64,000 nt of DNA from Sulfitobacter sp. DSM 110093 (lineage in GTDB: Bacteria > Pseudomonadota > Alphaproteobacteria > Rhodobacterales > Rhodobacteraceae), in the NCBI RefSeq assembly GCF_022788715.1, contig NZ_CP085167.1, forward strand, positions 617,001 to 681,000, written 5' to 3'. Position 1 is the stretch's first letter; the number at the start of each line of letters is the position of its first letter. Shown piece by piece: positions 50,981-60,732 of the stretch. Below the pieces are notes generated by a model. The model did not search any database. It was not told the origin of the DNA and saw only the letters and a list, made by a program, of their open reading frames with translations. The position numbers and the translations under genes were made by a program.

Positions 50981-52120
50981 ATGTCCACAGAAACAGGAAC
51001 GGGCGACGCCTATCTCCTTTATCACTCCATTGGCCAATACCCCGGCAAACACGCGGATATGCTGGCCGGGCTCACTGATTTTAGCGATGCTTGGGCTGCG
51101 CCGAATGGCGACCAATGGGCGGATGTGCTGCCCAAACGGCAGCAGTTCATCGATCTCTGGGCCGAACTGATCGGCGCGCCAAAGGGCACCGTCACCACGA
51201 CAGAGAGCGTCACCACCGGGCTAATGGCCGTCATCGGTGCGCTGCCCGAAGGCACCCTGCGCGGCAAGAAAGTCTTGGTGGCCGAGGATGGCTTTCCCTC
51301 TTTGCATTTCCTGCTCACCGGCCTGTCGAAGCGCTTTGGTTTCACGTTGAACACTGTGCCGATCCGCCAAGGTGGGCATTGGGTCGAAGCCGAAGATCTC
51401 ATTGCCGATTGGGACGAAGACGTGGCGCTGGCGCTGCTGACATGGGTCAGTTCAACCACCTCGCACCGTTTGGACATACCGCAACTGGTGGCGCATGGGC
51501 GCAGGATGGGCTCGCTCATTGGGGTTGATATGACCCAAGCGGTCGGCTTGCTGCCCTATGACGTGACCGCGCCCAAAGTGGATTTCGCGCTGTCGACCAG
51601 CCTTAAATGGATGTGTGGCACACCGGGGGCGGGGATCGTCTATATGGATGCTGATCTGATCCCACAATGCGCGCCAGAGATGCGCGGCTGGTTCTCGCAA
51701 GGCAATCCGTTCTCTTGGGATTTGGACGCTTTCGAATTTGCGCCCGACATTCGGCGGCTTGACAGTGGCACGCCGTCGACGGTGCCAGCGGTGGCCAGCC
51801 TGCCAGCGATGAAATGGCGTATGGGGCAGGATACAGAGACACTGTCAGCGCATAACCGCAAATTAACGGGCCAGTTACAGAAGGGGCTGGAAGGGATGGG
51901 TCTGAACCTTGCAAGCCCCATTGATCCCGACCAGCGCGGCGGTAGTCTGATGGTGGTCTTGCCAGATCACATTGACGCCTCTGATGTGGTGGCGCAATTG
52001 GCCGCCTTGGACATTTACGTCGACAATCGCAGCCAGATCTTGCGCATGTCACCGGGGGTGCTGACCACTGCCGCAGGGATCGAACGGACACTGCAAGCCC
52101 TACGCGCCTTCTTGGCTTAA
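50981..52120 (+). CDS. Class V aminotransferase / kynureninase-like PLP enzyme
   Basis: 379 aa fold-type I PLP enzyme. N-terminal AELIGAPKGTVTTTESVTTG, cofactor Asp in GVDMTQAVGLLPYD, and PLP lysine in STSLKWMCGTPGAGIVYMD. Resembles kynureninase and isopenicillin-N-epimerase-like members. With the upstream binding protein, permease and GntR regulator, it probably degrades the imported amino compound. Substrate unknown. Confidence 0.88.
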   Translation: MSTETGTGDAYLLYHSIGQYPGKHADMLAGLTDFSDAWAAPNGDQWADVLPKRQQFIDLWAELIGAPKGTVTTTESVTTGLMAVIGALPEGTLRGKKVLVAEDGFPSLHFLLTGLSKRFGFTLNTVPIRQGGHWVEAEDLIADWDEDVALALLTWVSSTTSHRLDIPQLVAHGRRMGSLIGVDMTQAVGLLPYDVTAPKVDFALSTSLKWMCGTPGAGIVYMDADLIPQCAPEMRGWFSQGNPFSWDLDAFEFAPDIRRLDSGTPSTVPAVASLPAMKWRMGQDTETLSAHNRKLTGQLQKGLEGMGLNLASPIDPDQRGGSLMVVLPDHIDASDVVAQLAALDIYVDNRSQILRMSPGVLTTAAGIERTLQALRAFLA

Positions 52121-52146
52121 CGCTTGGTGCAGCCCGCGATGCGCCG

Positions 52147-53736
52147 TCAACTGGCGGCCATGGCGTTCGCCTGAGGTTCAAGCGCCGGAAAATCGACGAA
52201 AAAGGTCGTGCCCTTGCCCTCGGCAGTTTCAAACTTGATGCTGCCGAGGTGTTGGTCGACGATGGCCTTTACGATGCTCATGCCCAGATCGTGGCCCTCT
52301 TCGACGCGGTAGCTGGACCCACGGGAAAACCGTTCAAACAGGACCGGCTGAAGATCAAGCGGCAGGCCACTGCCCTGGTCACGCACCCAAAACCCCATGC
52401 CGCTTTCAGAAACGCCCAGCTTGACTGTGCCGCCTTCGTCAGACGCTTTGATCGCGTTGGAAAGCAGGTTAGACAACAGCCGCATCAGCCGTCCTTCGTG
52501 TAGGCGCAGTAGGGTCGCGGGGGCCGCTGTCGGATGTATCTCTAGGCGAACACCGCGATCTTTCGCATAGGGGATCAGTGTCTCGGACGCCTGCGTTAGC
52601 AAGGGCGCCAATGGTCGCTCGGCAAAACCAGATTGGTCTGGCCTGCGCAGGGTTTCCACATCTAGAATATCCGCGACCATCTGATCAATTGCCCGCGCAT
52701 TGCGCAGGGCGAGCCGTAGAAGCTTTTGTTTCTGCGGGGGCAGGTCGTCTTGCCCCACTTCAAGGAGGCGCAACGCCCCGCTGAGCGACGTCAGCGGCGT
52801 TTTCATCTCGTGGCTAACAGTGGCGATCAACTGATCCTTGGCGCGCTCAAACTCGCGCTGCTCACTCACATCGCGCACGACACCCAGAAATCCCAAATGC
52901 TCGCCTCGATCCGTTTCGACCTTGGCGGTTGATACTTGGCCTTCGAATGTTGTTCCGTCAGCGCGGCGGCAGGCAATCGAAAGCGCACCCGGCGCAGCCG
53001 AGGCCTGCGCGTTAAACTGCTCTTCGCCCGCGCGTTCATACCCACCGAGCGTTTCATAAAGAACAGCTGTTTGCCGCCCCAATAGCTGTTCGGGCTCATA
53101 GCCAAAAAGCGTCTTAACCGCAGGGTTTACAAGAGCCACACGGCGGTTCGGGTCTGCCATGATGATCGCTTCGGGCACGGCATCCACCATGGCGCTAAGC
53201 AGCCCGCGCTGTTCACGCAACTCACGGCGTTCAGATTGAAGGGTCAACTCACTGCCGAGCCAGCGTGCAAGGAACTGTACGAATTGCACCTGCGCCTTGC
53301 TGAACGGCCCAGAGCGGGGCGCGCTGCCTGAAAAGTTGATTGTGCCAAACAGTTCGCCACCGCATTTCAGGGGCGCCCCGATATAGCTTTCCAGTCCGAA
53401 GGTTTCATAACACGGATGGGTCGAAATCTCTTGCTGCCCGGCGTGGTGAAAAGAGGTCACATCGGCATTGGAAAGCGTTTGCAGACAATAGGTGCCATTG
53501 ATGTCGAAAATGGTGCCGGGCGCAGGGGCCCAATCCGGTCCATATACGTACAGACATTCGTAAACCGGCTGATCGACGCGACTGACAATACCCAGTTCAA
53601 GCTCAAGCGCCTCGGTGCCCAGTCGGAGGAGTTTGGCAATTTTGTCTTCGACCGTAAGATCAGGTTCGACAGCAAGCATATAGAGTTGCCGCAGCGGATC
53701 ATCGAAATCCGCCAAAGCGTCGTAAAAATCGTTCAT
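52147..53736 (-). CDS. Soluble GAF-PAS sensor histidine kinase
   Basis: 529 aa, no membrane helix. GAF domain (about 25-170; LESYIGAPLKCGGELFGTIN), PAS (about 180-300; AVPEAIIMADPNRRVALVNP), HisKA (LIATVSHEMKTPLTSLSG) and HATPase (SNLLSNAIKASD). The G2 box reads EEGHDLGMSIVKA, less glycine-rich than usual GxGLGL. Orphan: no response regulator adjoins. Convergent with the aminotransferase gene. Confidence 0.92.
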   Translation of the reverse strand: MNDFYDALADFDDPLRQLYMLAVEPDLTVEDKIAKLLRLGTEALELELGIVSRVDQPVYECLYVYGPDWAPAPGTIFDINGTYCLQTLSNADVTSFHHAGQQEISTHPCYETFGLESYIGAPLKCGGELFGTINFSGSAPRSGPFSKAQVQFVQFLARWLGSELTLQSERRELREQRGLLSAMVDAVPEAIIMADPNRRVALVNPAVKTLFGYEPEQLLGRQTAVLYETLGGYERAGEEQFNAQASAAPGALSIACRRADGTTFEGQVSTAKVETDRGEHLGFLGVVRDVSEQREFERAKDQLIATVSHEMKTPLTSLSGALRLLEVGQDDLPPQKQKLLRLALRNARAIDQMVADILDVETLRRPDQSGFAERPLAPLLTQASETLIPYAKDRGVRLEIHPTAAPATLLRLHEGRLMRLLSNLLSNAIKASDEGGTVKLGVSESGMGFWVRDQGSGLPLDLQPVLFERFSRGSSYRVEEGHDLGMSIVKAIVDQHLGSIKFETAEGKGTTFFVDFPALEPQANAMAAS

Positions 53737-54086
53737 ATGGGCCTCTGCTTGCTCGCGCTTTTCTCATCTGGGCTCGTTTGGCAGGCAGATGTTTGCCCTA
53801 GGTATCCCCGCGAAGCATCGCTGCCAATGCCGCAGGGGTGAATTAGGGCGGCATTTGGGCATTTCATCCCCCAAAAACGAAACTGGGGCCGGGGATGTGG
53901 GGGCTTGCTCAAGAGTGGCTAACCAATTGTCGCGGGGCAGTTTATTTGAAATTAAGTAAACTCAACGCGGCCATTGTCCCGTTATATGTCTCAACTGAGC
54001 AGTTCAGTCTTATCACACTTCGGGCCAATGGCGGGGGTCTATGCACGAAGGGGCTGGTCAGAATGAAGCACAGCCCTGCCGATACA
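53737..54086. other. 350-bp intergenic region
   Basis: Between the GAF-PAS kinase start (minus) and the fadJ stop (minus). It should hold the kinase promoter. I see no RNA gene, strong terminator or operator; a 204-codon frame in plus overlaps fadJ antisense and is not believed. Confidence 0.6.
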
Positions 54087-56159
54087 TTAGCTGAAGTTTT
54101 GCCATCCTTCATCGGGGGCAAATCGCGGGCCATGCGCCTTGGCCAATGTGCGCAGCCGGTCGGCCACTTCGCGCGGACCGCGCGTGCGTGCATAGTGCAA
54201 CGGCCCGCCCCGGAAAGGAGCCCAGCCGGTGGCAAAGATCATTGCGGCGTCGATCTGATCGGCATCCTCTGCCATGTTTTCGCGCAGCACTTCGACGGCG
54301 GCGTTCAGCATCGGCAGGATCAGGCGATCGGTCAAATCCGCGGGGCCGGGTTCTTCGGTTTCAGGATGCGGCGTGCCATCGGCCCAGTCATAAAAGCCGC
54401 TCCCGGTTTTGCGACCCAGATCACCCTGTTCGACGCGCTCTTGCAGCATGTCGGTAATCTCAGCCATAGACGTGTCCAGCCTATCACGCAGGCTTTCGGC
54501 AACATGTAACCCGATATCAAGCCCGACCTGATCGGCCAGCGTCACCGGGCCCATCGGCATGCCAAAGCGCAGGGCGGCGCTGTCGATCACCTCTTTCGGC
54601 ACACCTTCGTCCATCAGCACCATCGCCTCCATCAGATAGGGGGTGAGGATACGGTTCACGACAAAGCCGGGATAGTCACCAACGCGCGCGGGCAGTTTGC
54701 CAATGGCCCCGCAGAATGCGGCCAAACGGCGCGCCGTCTGTGCTGCTGTGTCTGCTCCAACGACAACCTCGACAAGTGGAATTTTCGAGACGGGGTTAAA
54801 GAAATGCAGCCCTGCAAAATGTGCTTTTTTGGGGGCGTGGGCGCTTAGGGCATCTATCGCGAGGCTAGAGGTGTTGGAGGCAAGGATCGCGCCGTCCTTC
54901 ATTTCGGTCTTCAACTCTGCATAAACTTTCTCTTTGACCTCCATCCGCTCGGGGGCGGCTTCAATCACCAGATCAGCGCGGGCCGCGCCATATCCATGAG
55001 GGTCGGGCATCAGACGGTCGAGTGCATCGCGCGTTTCTGCGCCGGTCAGATGTTTGTCAGCACAAAGTTTTGCCGCCAGTTTGATGGCGCGGCCAAGGGC
55101 GGCGCTGTCAAGATCGCTCAGGGTGACGCGCTTGCCCCGGATCGCGGCCATGGCTGCAATCTCAGCCCCCATGGCACCTGCGCCGATCACATGGACATGG
55201 GCGATGTCGTCGTCACCCCGCGCGGCTTCTTTGAGTTTCTGCCGCAGGAAGAACACCCGGCGTAGGTTTTTGGAACTAGGCGTTTTCAACAGGTTGGCGA
55301 AAGACCGGATTTCACCGCGCTGCATGGTTGCCCGGTCGGTGCCGTGTTCCTCCCACAGTTCGATCAGCGCATGGGGGGCTGGATAATGGTCTGCTGGCGC
55401 ACGCTCTTCAGTGCGGTTGCGCATTTGACGGGCCAGCAAGGTTCGGGCCTGTTCCAACCCAAGCGCACGGGTCTTAAGGCCCGGCTCCGCCCGCTCAACC
55501 CCGGTTTCGGCCAATGCTCGAACGGCGGCGGCGATGTGGCGTTCTTCGGCTACTTCATCAATGATCCCCAGCGTTTTGGCGCGCTTGGTATGCGCGGTTT
55601 TTCCGCTCAGCATCATGGTCATCGCTTCGGTCGGGTCGATCAAAGCGGGCAGGCGGAAAGTGCCGCCAAGACCGGGATGCAGGCCAAGCTGTACCTCAGG
55701 AAAGGCGAAAGAGGCCCCCGGCACTGCGATGCGGATGTCACAGGCAAGCGCCAGTTCAAATCCCGCGCCAAGTGCTGCGCCGTGCACCACGCAGATCGTC
55801 GGGCAGGAGAGTTGTTCAAGCCGGTCCAGCACCGCATGGCCTTGGGTCAGAAGCTCAGCCGCGCCCTCATCGCTCATCTTTGCAAAGCTTGATATATCGG
55901 CCCCAGCAGCAAAGCCGCCCGGTTTGGCGGAGCGGATTACGAGGGCATGAGGCGGGTCGTTTTCGGCGGCGGTGACGTGATGTTCCAACTCACGCAGCAC
56001 GTCGCCAGAAATCGTATTGGTGCTGCTGTCAGCCTTATCAAGCGCCAGCCAAAAGATGCCGTTGGCATCACGTCCCGCGCGCCAGTTGCCTTTGCGTGCG
56101 TTTTCGGTGCCGAGTTCGAGTTTGCTCTCGCCCAAATGCTTTAAAACATGTCCCGTCAT
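54087..56159 (-). CDS. fadJ: Fatty-acid oxidation multifunctional enzyme (FadJ/FadB alpha subunit)
   Basis: 690 aa from ATG 56159 (TGATG with the thiolase stop). N-terminal enoyl-CoA hydratase (about 15-195) with KPGGFAAGADISSFAK, VVHGAALGAGFELALACDIR and FPEVQLGLHPGLGGTFRLPA; C-terminal 3-hydroxyacyl-CoA dehydrogenase with NAD motif VHVIGAGAMGAEIAAMAAIR and active-site region HFFNPVSKIPLVEVV. Catalyses two steps of beta-oxidation. Last gene of the fadE-fadI-fadJ operon. FadB versus FadJ naming is by operon layout only. Confidence 0.92.
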   Translation of the reverse strand: MTGHVLKHLGESKLELGTENARKGNWRAGRDANGIFWLALDKADSSTNTISGDVLRELEHHVTAAENDPPHALVIRSAKPGGFAAGADISSFAKMSDEGAAELLTQGHAVLDRLEQLSCPTICVVHGAALGAGFELALACDIRIAVPGASFAFPEVQLGLHPGLGGTFRLPALIDPTEAMTMMLSGKTAHTKRAKTLGIIDEVAEERHIAAAVRALAETGVERAEPGLKTRALGLEQARTLLARQMRNRTEERAPADHYPAPHALIELWEEHGTDRATMQRGEIRSFANLLKTPSSKNLRRVFFLRQKLKEAARGDDDIAHVHVIGAGAMGAEIAAMAAIRGKRVTLSDLDSAALGRAIKLAAKLCADKHLTGAETRDALDRLMPDPHGYGAARADLVIEAAPERMEVKEKVYAELKTEMKDGAILASNTSSLAIDALSAHAPKKAHFAGLHFFNPVSKIPLVEVVVGADTAAQTARRLAAFCGAIGKLPARVGDYPGFVVNRILTPYLMEAMVLMDEGVPKEVIDSAALRFGMPMGPVTLADQVGLDIGLHVAESLRDRLDTSMAEITDMLQERVEQGDLGRKTGSGFYDWADGTPHPETEEPGPADLTDRLILPMLNAAVEVLRENMAEDADQIDAAMIFATGWAPFRGGPLHYARTRGPREVADRLRTLAKAHGPRFAPDEGWQNFS

Positions 56160-57454
56160 CACACCGCCTCCAGCATCATCGCGCCACCCAAGCCGCCGCC
56201 AATACATTCCGTGGCGATGCCCCGTTTCGCACCGCGCGCTTTCATTGCATTGGCCAGATGCAAGACAATCCGATTGCCGCTGGTGCCGACCGGGTGGCCC
56301 AGGGATATTGCACCGCCGTCGACATTCAGCCTGTCCCGGTCGATCCGGCCAAAGGCAGCGTCATAGCCCAGCACGTTGCGGCAGAAGTCTTCGTCGTTCC
56401 AAGCGGCCACGCAGGAAAGCACCTGTGCGGCAAAGGCCTCGTTCAATTCCCACAGGTCAATGTCGTCCACTTCAAGCCCATGGCGTTGTGCGATGGGGGT
56501 GGCGGAAAGTACCGGACCCAGCCCCATGATCGACGGATCAAGTGCCGCCCATTCGCTGTCGGTAATCTCGGCCAGCGGGGTCAGCCCATGCGCCTCAACA
56601 GCGCGTTCAGAAGCAACGATGACCCAGCTTGCGCCGTCGGTGATCTGGCTGGAATTGCCTGCAGTGACTTTGCCGTGGGGTTTTTCAAACACCGGGTTCA
56701 GCTTAGCAAGGCCCTCCATATTACTGTCAGGACGCACGCCATCGTCGTGATCATAAACAGTGCCGTCTTTGTCAAAGGCGGGCATGACTTCATTCGCAAG
56801 CCGCCCGTCCTTTTGCGCTGCGGCAAGCCGGTGGTGGCTTTGCATTGCATAGGTATCTGCCGTGGCGCGGTCGATCCCGAACCGATGCGCCAAAACTTCG
56901 GCGGTTTGGCCCATGTTCAGTTCAGTGATCGGGTCGGTCAGACCGCGTTCCAGCCCAATGACGGGTTTGAAAAACTCTGGTCTGAGGCCCGTCATGGCGC
57001 GAGCCGTATCAATCGGGCCCTTGGCGGCATTCATCCGACCGAACCATTCCACCGCTGATTGGCGCAGCACGAGAGGGGCGTGGCTGAGCGCCTCGGCCCC
57101 ACCGGCAAGGATCATTTGGTGGCTGCCGTCGCGGACATAGCGATAGGCGGTGTCGATGCTCTGCATGCCCGAGCCACAGTTAATTTGCACGGTAAAAGCG
57201 ACCGTTTGTTCACCCAAGCCCAGCCGCAATGCCGCGACGCGGGCGGGGTTCATCTCATCCGCGATCACATTGACGCAACCGAGGATAACCAGATCAAATG
57301 CCGCACGGTCAAAGCTCTGTCGCGCCAGCAGGGGCCGCCCGGCCTGCACGGCCAAATCGACCGGGGTAAAGGGGCCGGGGCCTTGTCGTGCCTTCAAAAA
57401 TGGAGTGCGGGCCCCATCCACAAGAAAGACGCGCTGCGCTTTGGGGTGGGTCAT
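56159..57454 (-). CDS. fadI: Acetyl-CoA acyltransferase (thiolase, FadI-like)
   Basis: 431 aa. Acylation Cys in VQINCGSGMQSIDTAYR, GGAEALSHAPLVL, GGAISLGHPVGTSGNR with the catalytic His, and the second Cys in CIGGGLGGAMML. Length fits the FadI branch (about 430 aa). Performs the thiolytic step. Overlaps the acyl-CoA dehydrogenase stop by ATGA and shares TGATG with fadJ. Confidence 0.94.
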   Translation of the reverse strand: MTHPKAQRVFLVDGARTPFLKARQGPGPFTPVDLAVQAGRPLLARQSFDRAAFDLVILGCVNVIADEMNPARVAALRLGLGEQTVAFTVQINCGSGMQSIDTAYRYVRDGSHQMILAGGAEALSHAPLVLRQSAVEWFGRMNAAKGPIDTARAMTGLRPEFFKPVIGLERGLTDPITELNMGQTAEVLAHRFGIDRATADTYAMQSHHRLAAAQKDGRLANEVMPAFDKDGTVYDHDDGVRPDSNMEGLAKLNPVFEKPHGKVTAGNSSQITDGASWVIVASERAVEAHGLTPLAEITDSEWAALDPSIMGLGPVLSATPIAQRHGLEVDDIDLWELNEAFAAQVLSCVAAWNDEDFCRNVLGYDAAFGRIDRDRLNVDGGAISLGHPVGTSGNRIVLHLANAMKARGAKRGIATECIGGGLGGAMMLEAV

Positions 57455-59718
57455 TCGGCGGCCTCTCTAGGGTTGGGGGTTTCGTCGAGATTTTTCTGCG
57501 GGACATCTAAGTCAGGGAAGTAACGGGCCAGCGCGGTAGGCCTGTAGTCATCGACGGCGATGACTTTGGATACCAGTTCGTTCATCGCGGTCAGGGCTGC
57601 CATTTCGCTGTCGCTTAGGATGCCCGCCTGTTGTGCCTCTGTGGGGGTCTTCTTGGCGTCGCGCAGGCGTTTCATGACCGGCTCCATATCGATCACTTTG
57701 GCATAGCAGCGGTTCAACAGGTCGATCCCGTCGCCAGCGCTGCCCTCGAATAACCGCCCAGTGATCCGGTCGCGGGTGGCAGACGGGGCATAAATCAAAG
57801 CACTGCATTCTGTGGTGAGCGTGTCATCCGGACCGCGGCGGCCCAGCCCCGGCAAGGTAATGGCGCGTAGCAGCCACGCCGCCCAGCGGGCAGGCAGGTT
57901 GGCGATGACCCCATCAAGCGCGGTTTGAATGCGCGAAAAGGCATCGGCAGCGGCGAATTTGAGGAGCGGCAGATCGGCCTCTTGACGGCCTTCGTCCTCC
58001 CAACGTTTGAGTGTGGCAGAGAGGATATACATTTCAGACAAGATATCGCCCATCCGACCTGAGATCATCTCTTCACGTTTCAGTGCTCCGCCGAGGGTGA
58101 GAAATAGAAAATCCGCCGTGAGTGCATAAGCAGCCGACCAGCGCGAAAGCTCGCGGTAGATTGGCGTTGCGGCACCTGCATCAGGGGTAGGAGCAAACCG
58201 GCCGCCCGTCAGGGCGCGACCCCACGCGCGGAACAGGGTTTTCGTGGTATGCCCCACATGCGCCCAGAGGGATTTGTCGAAAGCGGCGAGAGACTTGGCC
58301 TCATCCTCCTTCTGCAAAGCCAGCATGTTATCAAGCATATGGGGGTGCGCCCGGATCGACCCTTGGCCAAAGATGATCAAGCTGCGGGTGACGATATTTG
58401 CTCCTTCCACGGTGATGCCAATCGGCACGGCGCGGTAGAGTGGCAGCAGATAGTTCAGCGGCCCGTCGATCACGGCTTTGCCCGAATGCACATCCATCGC
58501 ATCGTTCAGCGCCTCGCGCATTTTGAAGGTCGCATGGGCCTTCATGATCGCCGAAATCACGGAAAGCGCCCGGCCCTCATCAAGCCCGGCGCAGGTCAGA
58601 TGGCGGGCAGCGTCCATCGCATAGGCATCCGCCGCCAGCCGCCCCATCCGCGCCTGAACGCCGCCGAATTTGCCTATCGGTAGATTGAACTGCTGGCGGA
58701 TGCGGGCATAGGCGCCAGTGGTATGGGCCGAAAATGCGATGGCGGCGCAGCCCATCGACGGCAGGGAGATGCCGCGCCCAGCGGCGAGCGCGGACATCAG
58801 CATCATCCAGCCTTTGCCTGCGTATTCCGCCCCGCCGATGATATGATCAAGGGGAATAAAAACGTCTGTGCCAGTGGTTGGCCCATTCATAAACATCGTC
58901 GAAGACGGCAGGTGTCGCCGCCCGGTTTCCACTCCGGGCAAATCGGTGGGCACCAGCGCGCAGGTAATGCCGATGTCAGGCGTGTTGCCCAGCAGGCCAT
59001 CAGGATCGCGCAATTGAAAGGCCAGCCCAAGGACCGTGCAAACCGGGGCAAGGGTGATATAGCGTTTGGCCCAGTTGAGGCGGATGCCCAAAACCTCCTC
59101 CCCCTCCCACGTACCTTTTTCAATCACGCCCTCATCGACCATCGCTGAGGCGTCAGAACCCGCCTCGGCGCTGGTAAGGCCAAAGGCAGGCAGCTCACGC
59201 CCATCGGCAAGGCGCGGGAGCCAGTGATCCTTTTGCGCATCGGTGCCAAATTGGTGCAGCAATTCGCCGGGGCCGAGTGAGTTGGGCACCATCACCGTCA
59301 CCGCTGCTGCGACGGAGCGCGTGGAGATATAGCGGACCACCTCGGAATGAGCGAAGGCGGAAAAGCCCAACCCCCCATGAGATTTCGGGATGATCATGCC
59401 AAAGAATTTTTTGTCTCGTAGAAAGGTCCATGCCTCTGGCGGCAGATCGGCGGCCTCATGGTTGATCTTCCAATCGTCAATCATGGTGCAAAATTCTTGC
59501 ACGGGACCGTCGAAAAAGGCCTGTTCCTCTGGGCTTAGCTGGGGTGCCTTGACCGCTTGCAACTTTGACCAGTCGGGGTTGCCCGAGAAAAGTTCGGCTT
59601 CCCACCAGACTTCGCCAGCGGTCAGGGCTTCGCTTTCGGTTTGGGATAGGGCGGGCAGGGCTTTCTTGGCCCAGCGGTATATCGGTTTGGTAAGCAGGTC
59701 AGCGCGCAGGTTATTCAT
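57451..59718 (-). CDS. fadE: Long-chain acyl-CoA dehydrogenase (FadE-like, with DUF1974)
   Basis: 755 aa from ATG 59718 (GGGGG upstream; the longer frame is unlikely). Acyl-CoA dehydrogenase core: FGMIIPKSHGGLGFSAFAHS, LTSAEAGSDASAMVDEG, PSMGCAAIAFSAHTTGAYAR, VEGANIVTRSLIIFGQGSIR, then a C-terminal DUF1974-type extension as in E. coli FadE (about 800 aa). First step of beta-oxidation. First gene of the operon; no FadR-type site was identified. Confidence 0.93.
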   Translation of the reverse strand: MNNLRADLLTKPIYRWAKKALPALSQTESEALTAGEVWWEAELFSGNPDWSKLQAVKAPQLSPEEQAFFDGPVQEFCTMIDDWKINHEAADLPPEAWTFLRDKKFFGMIIPKSHGGLGFSAFAHSEVVRYISTRSVAAAVTVMVPNSLGPGELLHQFGTDAQKDHWLPRLADGRELPAFGLTSAEAGSDASAMVDEGVIEKGTWEGEEVLGIRLNWAKRYITLAPVCTVLGLAFQLRDPDGLLGNTPDIGITCALVPTDLPGVETGRRHLPSSTMFMNGPTTGTDVFIPLDHIIGGAEYAGKGWMMLMSALAAGRGISLPSMGCAAIAFSAHTTGAYARIRQQFNLPIGKFGGVQARMGRLAADAYAMDAARHLTCAGLDEGRALSVISAIMKAHATFKMREALNDAMDVHSGKAVIDGPLNYLLPLYRAVPIGITVEGANIVTRSLIIFGQGSIRAHPHMLDNMLALQKEDEAKSLAAFDKSLWAHVGHTTKTLFRAWGRALTGGRFAPTPDAGAATPIYRELSRWSAAYALTADFLFLTLGGALKREEMISGRMGDILSEMYILSATLKRWEDEGRQEADLPLLKFAAADAFSRIQTALDGVIANLPARWAAWLLRAITLPGLGRRGPDDTLTTECSALIYAPSATRDRITGRLFEGSAGDGIDLLNRCYAKVIDMEPVMKRLRDAKKTPTEAQQAGILSDSEMAALTAMNELVSKVIAVDDYRPTALARYFPDLDVPQKNLDETPNPREAAE

Positions 59719-59877
59719 GGGAACCCCCTTCGACGAACCAACGCCGCTCGCGTATCGTCGGTTCCTCAGCCGTAGAGCAAGCGTCCGTCTTAACGACCCC
59801 CGTTGCAAAGCTGTGGCCAGCGCCGTGTCATTGGGTATGGTGCCACCATCGACGGTTGAAAAAGGGAGAAAAAGACC

Positions 59878-60732
59878 ATGCGATTGATGCGATACGGAAC
59901 GCGCGACGGGGCGAAAACGCCAGTGGTGCTGGATGCCGCGGGGCAGGCGCGAGATGTTTCAAGCCTTGTTGGTGATTTCACACCCGAGACGATCCCGGCG
60001 ATCCGCAATACGCTGGAGGGTGTCGATCTGGAGGGGCTGCCGCTGTTTGAAACCCAAGGAAAACGCGTCGCCCCGCCTGTGAGCCAACCCCGCAACATCT
60101 GGGGGATCGGGTTGAATTATTCCGACCACGCAGCGGAATCGGGGATGCCCGTTCCCACCGAGCCTATCCTCTTTAATAAGGCCAGCCGGACCTATTGCGG
60201 GCCGAACGATCCGCTTTTGTATGCCAAAGGGATGAGCCAGCTTGATTGGGAGGTCGAGCTGGGCGTGGTGATTGGGCGCGAAGCACTGAACGTAAGCCGC
60301 GCAGACGCGCTTGATTATGTGCTGGGCTATTGCGTGGTTCATGACGTGTCCGAACGTGCTTGGCAGACCGAGCGGGGCGGCCAGTGGGTCAAAGGCAAGA
60401 GCTTTCCCAATTTCTGCCCCACAGGGCCGGTTCTGGTGACAGGGGATGAATTGGGCGATCCCGGGAAATTGGCGCTTTGGGCCGAGATAAACGGCGACCG
60501 TCTGCAAGACGGCACCACCGAGAGGATGATCTTCGACGTGGCGACGATCATCGCCTACATGTCTGAATTCATTCAGCTAGAGCCGGGCGATCTGATCTGC
60601 ACTGGCACCCCTCCGGGCGTGGGAATGGGCCTCAAACCACCGCGCTACCTCAGCCCGGGTGACCGGGTTCGACTGGGGGTCGAAGGTCTGGGCGAGCAAG
60701 AGCAGGTGGTCGAGCGATTGGCGGATCGCTAA
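59878..60732 (+). CDS. Fumarylacetoacetate hydrolase family protein
   Basis: 284 aa. FAH core: NIWGIGLNYSDHAAESG, PILFNKASRTYCGPNDPLLY, the metal-ligand region DWEVELGVVIGREA, VHDVSERAWQTERGGQWVKG and LICTGTPPGVGMG. Family members hydrolyse or decarboxylate 2-oxo acids in aromatic or sugar catabolism; substrate not predictable. Divergent from fadE and convergent with a sensor kinase, stops overlapping by 4 bp. Confidence 0.92.
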   Translation: MRLMRYGTRDGAKTPVVLDAAGQARDVSSLVGDFTPETIPAIRNTLEGVDLEGLPLFETQGKRVAPPVSQPRNIWGIGLNYSDHAAESGMPVPTEPILFNKASRTYCGPNDPLLYAKGMSQLDWEVELGVVIGREALNVSRADALDYVLGYCVVHDVSERAWQTERGGQWVKGKSFPNFCPTGPVLVTGDELGDPGKLALWAEINGDRLQDGTTERMIFDVATIIAYMSEFIQLEPGDLICTGTPPGVGMGLKPPRYLSPGDRVRLGVEGLGEQEQVVERLADR

